A stretch of 6,715 nucleotides of DNA, taken from contig JAHJTR010000048.1 in NCBI GenBank assembly GCA_018829865.1, forward strand, positions 1 through 6,715. Direction: 5' to 3'. The notes under the pieces are model-generated. The model was not told the origin of the DNA. It ran no database searches and was given only the letters and a program-made list of their open reading frames with translations. Position 1 is the stretch's first letter. The number at the start of each line of letters is the position of its first letter. Shown in pieces: positions 1 to 6,044 of this stretch. This DNA comes from Patescibacteria group bacterium (GTDB taxonomy: Bacteria; Patescibacteriota; Gracilibacteria; UBA1369; JAHJTR01). A program made the position numbers and the translations under genes.

Positions 1-97
1 AAATTGTGTTGGTATTATATTGAAGTGGAAGTGCAAAGGGAAGATGCTTTTTAATGAGGGGAAAATGGCTGAATATGTGGAATTATAGCGACGAATA
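1..97. other. Upstream edge, no assignable gene
   Basis: No complete gene is visible here. Two + frames are open from the window edge: one encodes 17 residues and stops at TAA 52-54, the other encodes 28 residues and stops at TAG 86-88. Either could be the C-terminal tail of an upstream gene, but neither fragment is long enough or distinctive enough to recognise. No hairpin followed by a T-run is visible, so no terminator for an upstream gene is called. Confidence 0.3.
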
Positions 98-106
98 TGT
101 TATAAT
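78..106 (+). promoter_or_regulatory. Predicted sigma70-type promoter for the large membrane protein gene
   Basis: A perfect -10 box TATAAT at 101-106 is preceded by TGT at 98-100, which makes an extended -10 element. A weak -35 candidate, TGGAAT at 78-83 (3 of 6 matches to TTGACA), lies 17 bases upstream. Transcription would begin near 112-114, leaving a leader of under 20 bases before the ATG at 131. The leader is A/T-rich with no Shine-Dalgarno. The perfect -10 with TGn carries the call; the -35 is unconvincing alone. Confidence 0.6.
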
Positions 107-130
107 TATAAGAAATTTTAAGAACTCTTG

Positions 131-2818
131 ATGGAAATAAACAGCATAAAACCGGGGAAAATTGTTGGCAAATACGACGAGGTATCGTTAATCAGAGCTG
201 TTTTGAGTATTATATTGGCCGGAATGTTTGCTCTTATATCGTTTGCAATTATTGGTTTTGATGCTTCTGAGGGTTTTGATTTTGTGAATTGGATGGGTGG
301 AAATGTGCGTTTTGTTGACGGAATTAATCTATCCGGTAATTATGAGGTGGAATGCGATGCAAAAATAACGCCTATTGAGTCAAGTAAACAAATAATTGAT
401 GGCTGCAAAGTCGCAACAAAAGCGAATTCCAAATTTGATTTCGTTACAAAAAAAGGAACTGAAATAAGATTGGGTCAAACATCCGAAATAAAGCTGATTT
501 CTTCCACTGATAACACTATTGTTTTTTCAGGCACTTCAGGTGATGGCTCAGTTTGGATTGGTAACTTGGTTTCAGGTGAAAAAATTATTTTTGATTTGAA
601 GCAAGTGAGTGTTTTGAGTGTGAGTGGGAGCACGGGAATTAGATGGAATAACTACGGTGTGATTGTGGATTCGGCTAAGGGGATTTCTGAGGTGAAGATA
701 TTTTCCGATTCTGAGGCTGGTGTTAAGAAGGAATTGGCTTCTATTTTGATTCCTCCCAATTATTCATTGGAAATACCTTATGAAAGGATTAATGCCAATA
801 CATCAAGATTGTATTATTCTAAATTGATTAAGGAATTTCCTTTAAGTTTTGTGACTCAAGAAAAGGCTAATGAGGATAAATGGTTAAGTGAAAATATCAG
901 TGCTGATCGAAAGCAGTTATACTTCAGACGTAATGCTCTTAAAGAACTTATCGCTGAAAAATCTCAATCATTTTCGCCACTTTATGCCAACACGTTTTTG
1001 TTTACTTTTTCTCAGGGCTTGACCTTCTCCTCAACGAAAAAAATGGAGAGGAATATTGAGAGATTCGATTATTTTACTGCTAAAATGGCGAATCAATATA
1101 TTTTGAAGAATAATACTCTGGCGAATAAATATGCGGATGAGTTGAGTTTGCTGGTTAGCGGCGTGATAGCGAATGATATTTCGGGGGAAATCAAGAGTGA
1201 AATGAAATTGAATTATGCTTATTGGAAGGAAGTTTTGACGGTTTCTTATCAGGATGTTGATTTGGAATTATTTAAGAGTGATTTTACAACTAAGATGAGT
1301 TTACTAAGGGATAAATCTGCTCTTTTTGATGATGTAAAAATGGGTATGGCGGATGTGTATCGGTTGATGGAGGATAGTTCTAGTCAGTCTAAAGTGGAAT
1401 TGCAGAAGCTTAATGATTTGCTTAAATATGATGTTTTGAGTCTTAATAAGCAGTTATTTTTGGCGGGAGATGTTAAGGCGATTCGGAATTTGCTTTGGTC
1501 ATTATTGTTTAGATATGATGAGTTGTATTCGGTGGATTATTTTGAGGGGTTGATTCTTTTGAATGATAAAATTATTTCTTCTCTTGAAAGTGATGAGCTG
1601 AGGACTGAAGAGGTACAGCTGGTGATACAAAGCTATTTAAGAAATGTTTCGAAGATTATTGCGCTGGTGAAAAATGAGAGTCTGGGGATAGAAAGAGCTG
1701 AGGCGGTTAAACTTGCTGATAAATTGCTGGCAAAAATTATTTCATTGCATTCGGACCAAACTGGCAATGCTGCGATAATTGAGTATTTTGATGAGCAAAC
1801 TGCGAAATTTATTGATGAAATTGAATTTATTAAGAGTTCATCTTTTAGGAATATGATGAAAAAAGGTTATGATGAGATGTATTATAAGAAATCGCTCGAA
1901 GAGTTTTTAAGACTTCGAGAAGAACGAAAACGAGTTCAAGAGATTGTTTCGGGTGAAGAGAGTGGGATTAAAGTAGCGGAGATTCCTTTAAATGTTGCAA
2001 CTTCCGAGGCAAAGGCTGTTGATTTGTTTATTAAGCACGGAATTTCGTATAGAGGGCTTAAAATAGATGAAAAAAATCCACGAATTGTAATTATTGTGGA
2101 TGGATCTTTGTCGGGTGTTATTTTTCAGGCGCAGTTGGATGTTAAAACGGAGTATTTATTTAATTTGGTGGTGGATGATAATAAAATTTCTTCGGGTATT
2201 AAGATTGATGATTTGGGAAATATTTTGTCTGTTGTGGATCGTATAAAACGAAGTGGTGATGATGATAATAAGATTAAAGTGGATATTTCGGGAGGAGTTA
2301 AAAAGGAGTTTAGTTTGCTTGAGAGTTTACTCAAGGAAATTGCGATCAAGAGGTTAAATAGCTTGGGATTATCCGTTACCGATGCTCAAATTTCAAGTGT
2401 TGATTCTGTAGGAGAGATTGTGACTGTAGTGAATACAAAATGGCTTGAACAACAGACGGAGGTTAGTTTTGAGTATAATCTTAAAAGGAATTTGTTTACA
2501 AAAATCAGTATTTTTGATGAAAGCGTTGATGGAGTGTTTACTTTGGAGGAGTTTGAAATATTGATTTATGATAGAGTTGAGCAGATTTTGGCTGAGAAAG
2601 CCAAGGCGGAGGCGCTTATTGAAGCTGAAAAATTGAAAAAGGCTGAGGATGCAAAAATGTTGGAGGAAGAACAGGCAAAAGCGCTTGAGGCTAGAATTGC
2701 CGAAGAGAAGAGAATTGATGATGAGCAAAAGAAAGAGGCTGCATTGAAGGCTGAAGAAGAAAAGAGAATGGAAATTGAAAGGCTAATTGAGGATAAACTT
2801 AAGGATATTGGTGTGTAA
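131..2818 (+). CDS. Large membrane-anchored protein with FecR-like domain and C-terminal coiled coil, function unknown
   Basis: I do not recognise this 895-residue protein as a named family. An N-terminal tail with several Lys residues precedes one hydrophobic span at about residues 20-43. This suggests an uncleaved anchor with the rest outside the cytoplasm. Residues about 100-220 are beta-rich with a GSVWIGN segment and a following Val/Ile-rich stretch, resembling FecR-like domains of surface proteins. Residues about 240-610 are mostly helical. Two similar alpha/beta segments follow (about 628-686 and 737-795). The last 80 residues are a Glu/Lys/Ala-rich coiled coil, TolA-like in composition. 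The only cysteines are C75 and C92. ATG 131 is chosen over the adjoining TTG at 128; neither has a Shine-Dalgarno. The gene has its own promoter and ends 87 bases before gyrB. A role in surface architecture or envelope sensing is a guess. No sigma or anti-sigma partner gene is visible. Confidence 0.85.
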   Translation: MEINSIKPGKIVGKYDEVSLIRAVLSIILAGMFALISFAIIGFDASEGFDFVNWMGGNVRFVDGINLSGNYEVECDAKITPIESSKQIIDGCKVATKANSKFDFVTKKGTEIRLGQTSEIKLISSTDNTIVFSGTSGDGSVWIGNLVSGEKIIFDLKQVSVLSVSGSTGIRWNNYGVIVDSAKGISEVKIFSDSEAGVKKELASILIPPNYSLEIPYERINANTSRLYYSKLIKEFPLSFVTQEKANEDKWLSENISADRKQLYFRRNALKELIAEKSQSFSPLYANTFLFTFSQGLTFSSTKKMERNIERFDYFTAKMANQYILKNNTLANKYADELSLLVSGVIANDISGEIKSEMKLNYAYWKEVLTVSYQDVDLELFKSDFTTKMSLLRDKSALFDDVKMGMADVYRLMEDSSSQSKVELQKLNDLLKYDVLSLNKQLFLAGDVKAIRNLLWSLLFRYDELYSVDYFEGLILLNDKIISSLESDELRTEEVQLVIQSYLRNVSKIIALVKNESLGIERAEAVKLADKLLAKIISLHSDQTGNAAIIEYFDEQTAKFIDEIEFIKSSSFRNMMKKGYDEMYYKKSLEEFLRLREERKRVQEIVSGEESGIKVAEIPLNVATSEAKAVDLFIKHGISYRGLKIDEKNPRIVIIVDGSLSGVIFQAQLDVKTEYLFNLVVDDNKISSGIKIDDLGNILSVVDRIKRSGDDDNKIKVDISGGVKKEFSLLESLLKEIAIKRLNSLGLSVTDAQISSVDSVGEIVTVVNTKWLEQQTEVSFEYNLKRNLFTKISIFDESVDGVFTLEEFEILIYDRVEQILAEKAKAEALIEAEKLKKAEDAKMLEEEQAKALEARIAEEKRIDDEQKKEAALKAEEEKRMEIERLIEDKLKDIGV

Positions 2819-2845
2819 TTATTGAAAATTTTTAGGTATTTTTTC

Positions 2846-2874
2846 TGTACCGCAGTTTTGTTTTGTGCTAGAAT
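2846..2874 (+). promoter_or_regulatory. Predicted promoter for gyrB
   Basis: The -10 box TAGAAT at 2869-2874 (5 of 6 matches to TATAAT) is preceded by TGC at 2866-2868, an extended -10. The -35 region is poor: TGTACC at 2846-2851 with a 17-base spacer matches TTGACA at only three positions. Transcription would begin near 2881, giving a leader of about 25 bases made mostly of A and T before the gyrB ATG. No terminator hairpin for the preceding gene is visible in 2819-2845, so readthrough may also supply gyrB mRNA. Confidence 0.5.
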
Positions 2875-2905
2875 TCTCGCGCATAAAAAAAACTAACTTT
2901 TAAAT

Positions 2906-4807
2906 ATGACTGAAAACTACGGAGCAGACCAGATTCAGGTACTTGAGGGGCTTTCTGCTGTGCGCAAGCGACCAGGTATGTATATCGGAACCACTGATGT
3001 TTCAGGATTACATCATTTGGTATGGGAAATTGTGGATAATTCGATTGATGAGGCGTTAGCCGGAGTGTGTAAATTTATTGTAGTTAAAATACATGATGAT
3101 GGCAGTGTTTCCGTTGAGGATGATGGACGAGGTATTCCTGTTGATAAGCATAAGAAAACTGGTAAATCTGCGCTTGAAACTGTTTTAACGGTGCTACATG
3201 CCGGTGGTAAGTTTGGCGATGGCGGTTATAAAGTTTCGGGAGGGTTGCATGGTGTAGGTATATCTGTAGTTAATGCACTTTCTACAAAAGTAATTGCTCA
3301 GGTTCATAGAGATGGGGAAATTCACGAGCAAATATATCAAAACGGAGGTAAGGATATTGGAGAGCTTAAGGTGATTGGTAAAACTAAAAAAACAGGGACT
3401 ATAATTAGATTTTATCCGGATGAAAGTATTTTTAATACGACGGTGTTTGATTATGAGACGATAATAAATCGTTTGAGGCAGCAAGCATATTTGACGAAAG
3501 GGGTAAATTTAAAAATTATTGATGAACGCAAGGGTAAAGAGGCAAAGTATCAGTTTTATTTTGAAGGAGGATTACGGTCGTATGTGAAGCATTTGAATAT
3601 GAATAAAGAAGGAATTGGCGTTATTTTTTATGTTGAGCAAGAGACTGAGGAAGGATTGATTGAGCTGGCTCTTCAGTATAATACGACTTTTCAGGAAACA
3701 ATTTTGAGTTTTGCTAATAATATTTATACAAGTGAAGGAGGAATGCATTTAACCGGGTTTAGAAGTGCTTTGACACGAACGGTTAATTCATATGCTAGGA
3801 AAAGTGGTTTGATTAAGGAGAAAGAAGGGAATTTAACTTCAGAAGATGTTAGGGAAGGATTGACTGCTATTATATCGGTCAAATTGGCGAATCCGCAGTT
3901 TGAGGGGCAGACAAAGAGTAAGCTTGGAAATGCGGAAATGAGAACCGCTGTTGAAAGCGTTTTTGCTGAGAAATTTGGAGAATTTTTAGATGAGAATCCG
4001 GGTGAAGCAAAAAATGTCATTAATAAGTGTTCATTGGCTGCGAGAGCCAGAATGGCAGCTAGAGCAGCTCGCGATACTGTAATTCGTAAGAGTGCATTTG
4101 AGGGGATGACATTGCCCGGTAAGCTGGCTGATTGTTCTTCAAAAAATGCTGATGATAGCGAAGTTTACATAGTTGAGGGTGATTCAGCGGGTGGTTCTGC
4201 AAAGCAGGGTAGGAATCGTGAATATCAAGCTATTCTGCCTCTTAAGGGTAAAATCTTGAATGTTGAGCAGGCCAGATTGGATAGGATATTGGCGAATACT
4301 GAAATTAGAGCTTTAATTACTGCTCTTGGTACGGGTATAGGTGAGATGTTTGATATTTCAAGATTAAGATATGCGAAAGTAATTATTATGACGGATGCCG
4401 ATGTTGATGGTGCGCATATTAGGACTTTGCTGCTAACTTTGTTTTTTAGATATTTTAAGGAGTTGATTGATAAGGGAAATATCTATATAGCTCAACCTCC
4501 TCTATACAAAGTGACGAAGGGGAAACGATTTTGGTATGCACAATCGCAGGAGGAGATGGATGAAATTAAATTGAGAGAGGAGATAGATCCAAAAAATATT
4601 CAGCGTTATAAAGGTCTTGGTGAAATGAATCCCGAGCAGCTTTGGGAGACGACTATGAATCCCGATACGCGCAGTATGCTTCAAGTGACTATTGAGGATG
4701 CTGAGAGGGCTGATCAGATATTTGATACTTTGATGGGCTCTGAGGTGGCTCCGAGAAAGAAGTTTATACAGACTCATGCAAAGAGTGTAAGGAATTTAGA
4801 TATTTAG
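2906..4807 (+). CDS. gyrB: DNA gyrase subunit B
   Basis: This is the ATPase subunit of type IIA topoisomerase, which with GyrA introduces negative supercoils using ATP. The 633 residues are collinear with the family. The GHKL ATPase domain shows E41 and N45 in EIVDNSIDEA, DDGRGIP at 72-78 and GGLHGVG at 112-118. R135 matches the novobiocin-contacting Arg136 of E. coli. The transducer domain carries the QTK loop at 335-337. The TOPRIM domain has EGDSAGGSAKQGR at 424-436 and DADVDG at 497-502, with metal-binding E424, D497 and D499. The C-terminal RYKGLGEMN and a final NLDI are typical. The roughly 170-residue insertion of E. coli GyrB is absent, as in most non-proteobacterial GyrB. ParE is the alternative, but the C-terminus reads like GyrB. 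gyrA is not in the window. ATG 2906 has no Shine-Dalgarno, yet the N-terminus aligns well. The stop is TAG. Confidence 0.97.
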   Translation: MTENYGADQIQVLEGLSAVRKRPGMYIGTTDVSGLHHLVWEIVDNSIDEALAGVCKFIVVKIHDDGSVSVEDDGRGIPVDKHKKTGKSALETVLTVLHAGGKFGDGGYKVSGGLHGVGISVVNALSTKVIAQVHRDGEIHEQIYQNGGKDIGELKVIGKTKKTGTIIRFYPDESIFNTTVFDYETIINRLRQQAYLTKGVNLKIIDERKGKEAKYQFYFEGGLRSYVKHLNMNKEGIGVIFYVEQETEEGLIELALQYNTTFQETILSFANNIYTSEGGMHLTGFRSALTRTVNSYARKSGLIKEKEGNLTSEDVREGLTAIISVKLANPQFEGQTKSKLGNAEMRTAVESVFAEKFGEFLDENPGEAKNVINKCSLAARARMAARAARDTVIRKSAFEGMTLPGKLADCSSKNADDSEVYIVEGDSAGGSAKQGRNREYQAILPLKGKILNVEQARLDRILANTEIRALITALGTGIGEMFDISRLRYAKVIIMTDADVDGAHIRTLLLTLFFRYFKELIDKGNIYIAQPPLYKVTKGKRFWYAQSQEEMDEIKLREEIDPKNIQRYKGLGEMNPEQLWETTMNPDTRSMLQVTIEDAERADQIFDTLMGSEVAPRKKFIQTHAKSVRNLDI

Positions 4808-4809
4808 GG

Positions 4810-4835
4810 CGCACTATTTAGAGGATTATAGTGCG
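4810..4835 (+). repeat. Hairpin directly after gyrB
   Basis: CGCACTAT (4810-4817) and ATAGTGCG (4828-4835) form a perfect 8-base-pair stem with a 10-base loop, starting two bases after the gyrB TAG. No U-run follows, so it is not a convincing intrinsic terminator. It may stabilise the 3' end of gyrB mRNA or be one conformer of a switch with the overlapping inverted repeat at 4813-4854. Confidence 0.55.
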
Positions 4836-4854
4836 GATTAATTGACTAAATAGT
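4813..4854 (+). repeat. Second inverted repeat overlapping the post-gyrB hairpin
   Basis: ACTATTTAG (4813-4821) is exactly complementary to CTAAATAGT (4846-4854), a 9-base-pair stem around a 24-base loop. Its left arm shares bases with the left arm of the 4810-4835 hairpin, so the two cannot form at once. Its right arm overlaps the predicted rpsU -35 box, so at DNA level it could also be an operator. The stem is AT-rich and may be chance. Confidence 0.4.
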
Positions 4855-4870
4855 TGCAATCTGTTTAAAT
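4842..4870 (+). promoter_or_regulatory. Predicted promoter for rpsU
   Basis: The -35 box TTGACT at 4842-4847 matches consensus at 5 of 6 positions. The -10 box TTAAAT at 4865-4870 (4 of 6) is preceded by TGT at 4862-4864, an extended -10. The spacer is exactly 17 bases. Transcription would start near G4877, giving an rpsU leader of about 46 bases. It is the best-spaced promoter in the window. Confidence 0.6.
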
Positions 4871-4876
4871 TAGCAC

Positions 4877-4900
4877 GATCATTATTTTAATTGATCATTA
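4877..4900 (+). repeat. Short direct and inverted repeats in the rpsU leader
   Basis: GATCATTA occurs twice, at 4877-4884 and 4893-4900. The same bases give a weak 5-base-pair hairpin, GATCA (4877-4881) with TGATC (4892-4896), at the predicted 5' end of the transcript. It could be a 5'-end structure, a protein site, or chance in AT-rich sequence. Confidence 0.35.
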
Positions 4901-4909
4901 ACTACTGGG

Positions 4910-4916
4910 GGAGGTG
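4910..4916 (+). promoter_or_regulatory. Strong Shine-Dalgarno of rpsU
   Basis: GGAGGTG at 4910-4916, within a longer G-rich run beginning at 4907, is complementary to the standard 3' end of 16S rRNA over seven bases. It lies six bases before the rpsU ATG, which fixes that start. None of the other four starts in the window has GGAG, GAGG or AGGA in the preceding 20 bases. Confidence 0.9.
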
Positions 4917-4922
4917 TAAGAA

Positions 4923-5129
4923 ATGTTTGTGAAAGTTGTAAAAAATCCGAAGGAGTCACTAGAGAGACTTGTTAATCGCTTTCAAAAGAAAGTGACGCAA
5001 AGTCGTAAATTGCTGCAGATAAAGCAGAATAAGTTTCATCATAAAAAAGATACAAAGAGACAAGTGAGGGGAGCGGCTGTAATGCGTGAGTACTACAGGG
5101 CTAAGCGAGAAAAGATGCAATACTATTAA
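4923..5129 (+). CDS. rpsU: Small ribosomal subunit protein bS21
   Basis: The 68-residue, strongly basic protein fits bS21 in length and pattern. It has a short beta-like start (FVKVVKNPKESLE), then RLVNRFQKKVTQS matching the family helix with an RF pair, a KF-containing linker, and a Lys/Arg-rich C-terminal helix through residues 45-65. bS21 binds the platform of the 30S subunit near the 3' end of 16S rRNA and helps initiation. The gene has its own predicted promoter, the only Shine-Dalgarno in the window, and an intrinsic terminator nine bases after its TAA stop. It can therefore be made as a short monocistronic mRNA, although readthrough into prmC-prfA is possible. Autogenous control is plausible by analogy with Flavobacterium but not shown by the sequence. 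The C-terminus ends in QYY. Confidence 0.9.
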   Translation: MFVKVVKNPKESLERLVNRFQKKVTQSRKLLQIKQNKFHHKKDTKRQVRGAAVMREYYRAKREKMQYY

Positions 5130-5137
5130 ATTGTGAT

Positions 5138-5171
5138 AAAAAAGCCGAGTGAAATTCATTCGGCTTTTTTT
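5138..5171 (+). terminator. Rho-independent terminator after rpsU
   Basis: GCCGAGTG (5144-5151) pairs with CATTCGGC (5157-5164), eight base pairs including one G-U wobble, closing a five-base AAATT loop. A run of seven T follows at 5165-5171. Six A precede the stem at 5138-5143, so the A and T tracts can extend it, and the complement would also look like a terminator. It lies between the rpsU stop and the prmC ATG, ending 12 bases before the latter. Confidence 0.9.
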
Positions 5172-5183
5172 ATTTTAAAAATT

Positions 5184-6044
5184 ATGAAAATAAGTGAGGC
5201 GGTTAAATATGGGAAGCAAATACTTGGTAATGATTATTCTCTTGATGTTGAGGTATTGTTGGCTTTTGCGGCGAAAATTAGTCGTGAACAGATATACACT
5301 CAAGATGATGCTGATTTGCTGGATGATGAGCTGTTTAAGCAATTGATTGATGAGAGACGAAAGGGTAAGCCTGTGGCTTATTTAATTGGGAAGAAGGAGT
5401 TTTATGGTATTGATTTTTTTGTTGATGAGAGATGCTTGGTGCCGAGGCCTGAGACTGAAATGATTGTTGATGAGGTGATTGAGTATTTTAATGAGAAAAA
5501 TATTGAGGAAGGGGGATTTAAAGAGGGCTTGATATTTGATGTTGGAACGGGAAGTGGAGCTATTGGTTTTAGTTTGGCGAAAATGTTGCCTGATTGTCGA
5601 GTTTTTTGTTTTGATATTGGTGATGGCGTTGCCGCTGTTGCCAATAAGAATTTAGATGAGTTGCAGCTTGAAAATGCGAGCGTGGTTGTTAGTGATTTGC
5701 TTGCTGCTGCGGATGATGACATTATTCCTGAAGTAATTGTTGCTAATTTACCTTATATTGGGTTGGAGAAGTATAATTTCGTTGATGACGATGTTAAAGC
5801 GTATGAGCCACATCTGGCTTTGTTTGGTGGTTTTGATGGGCTTGATTTGTATCGCAAGTTATTTGGTCAAATTTTGGAGCGAGATTATCCGGGGAGAGGT
5901 TTAAAATTAATTATGGGTGAGTTTGGCTTTGCTCAGTTGGAAGAAATTGTTAATCTGATTGAGGGGGCGTTTGGTTCATCCTCCTATAAAATAATCCCTG
6001 ATTTGAGCGGGATTGATCGATTCTTTAAAATTTTAATCAAATGA
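5184..6044 (+). CDS. prmC: Release factor glutamine N5-methyltransferase PrmC (HemK family)
   Basis: PrmC uses S-adenosylmethionine to methylate the glutamine of the GGQ motif in RF1 and RF2 in the cytoplasm, which speeds peptide release. From ATG 5184 the protein has 286 residues, normal for the family. The N-terminal helical domain includes KPVAYLIGKKEFYG (63-75) and the conserved PRPETE (87-92). SAM-binding motif I is DVGTGSGAIG at 119-128. The catalytic NPPY signature appears as NLPY at 188-191. An upstream GTG at 5133 would add 17 residues, but these are encoded by the rpsU terminator hairpin, so ATG 5184 is preferred; it has no Shine-Dalgarno. The TGA stop overlaps the prfA start in ATGA, indicating coupling. 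RF1, encoded next door, is its expected substrate. No convincing separate promoter was found, so transcription probably depends on readthrough from rpsU or a promoter inside rpsU. Confidence 0.93.
   Translation: MKISEAVKYGKQILGNDYSLDVEVLLAFAAKISREQIYTQDDADLLDDELFKQLIDERRKGKPVAYLIGKKEFYGIDFFVDERCLVPRPETEMIVDEVIEYFNEKNIEEGGFKEGLIFDVGTGSGAIGFSLAKMLPDCRVFCFDIGDGVAAVANKNLDELQLENASVVVSDLLAAADDDIIPEVIVANLPYIGLEKYNFVDDDVKAYEPHLALFGGFDGLDLYRKLFGQILERDYPGRGLKLIMGEFGFAQLEEIVNLIEGAFGSSSYKIIPDLSGIDRFFKILIK

Noticed and set aside
128..133. TTG at 128 as the start of the large membrane protein
   Set aside because: The ATG immediately follows at 131, and TTG would add only one residue with no better ribosome-binding context.
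2125..2349. Open frames on the - strand, here and at 2393-2728, 3194-3484, 3724-4020, 4502-4777, 4959-5159, 5402-5722, 6053-6277, 6144-6353, 6181-6489 and 6335-6631
   Set aside because: All lie opposite well-supported + strand genes, give low-complexity or unfamiliar proteins, and are expected from the G-rich coding strand.
2870..2877. Palindrome AGAATTCT overlapping the gyrB -10 box
   Set aside because: An eight-base palindrome in AT-rich DNA is easily chance, and no second copy is seen nearby to suggest an operator.
4810..4835. Post-gyrB hairpin as an intrinsic terminator
   Set aside because: The stem is good but GATTAATTGACT follows rather than a U-run, so only a hairpin is claimed.
4842..4922. 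Known riboswitch class in the rpsU leader
   Set aside because: The predicted leader is only about 46 bases with one weak 5-bp stem, too small for a known aptamer, and no sequence complementary to the SD is present to hide it.
5133..5183. GTG start of prmC giving a 17-residue N-terminal extension
   Set aside because: The extension is translated from the rpsU terminator hairpin and T-run, has no ribosome-binding site, and lies outside the usual PrmC length.
5165..5183. TATTTT at 5171-5176 as a -10 box for a leaderless prmC transcript
   Set aside because: It matches consensus at only 4 of 6 positions, is part of the terminator T-tract, has no TGn, and has no -35 at 16-18 bases.
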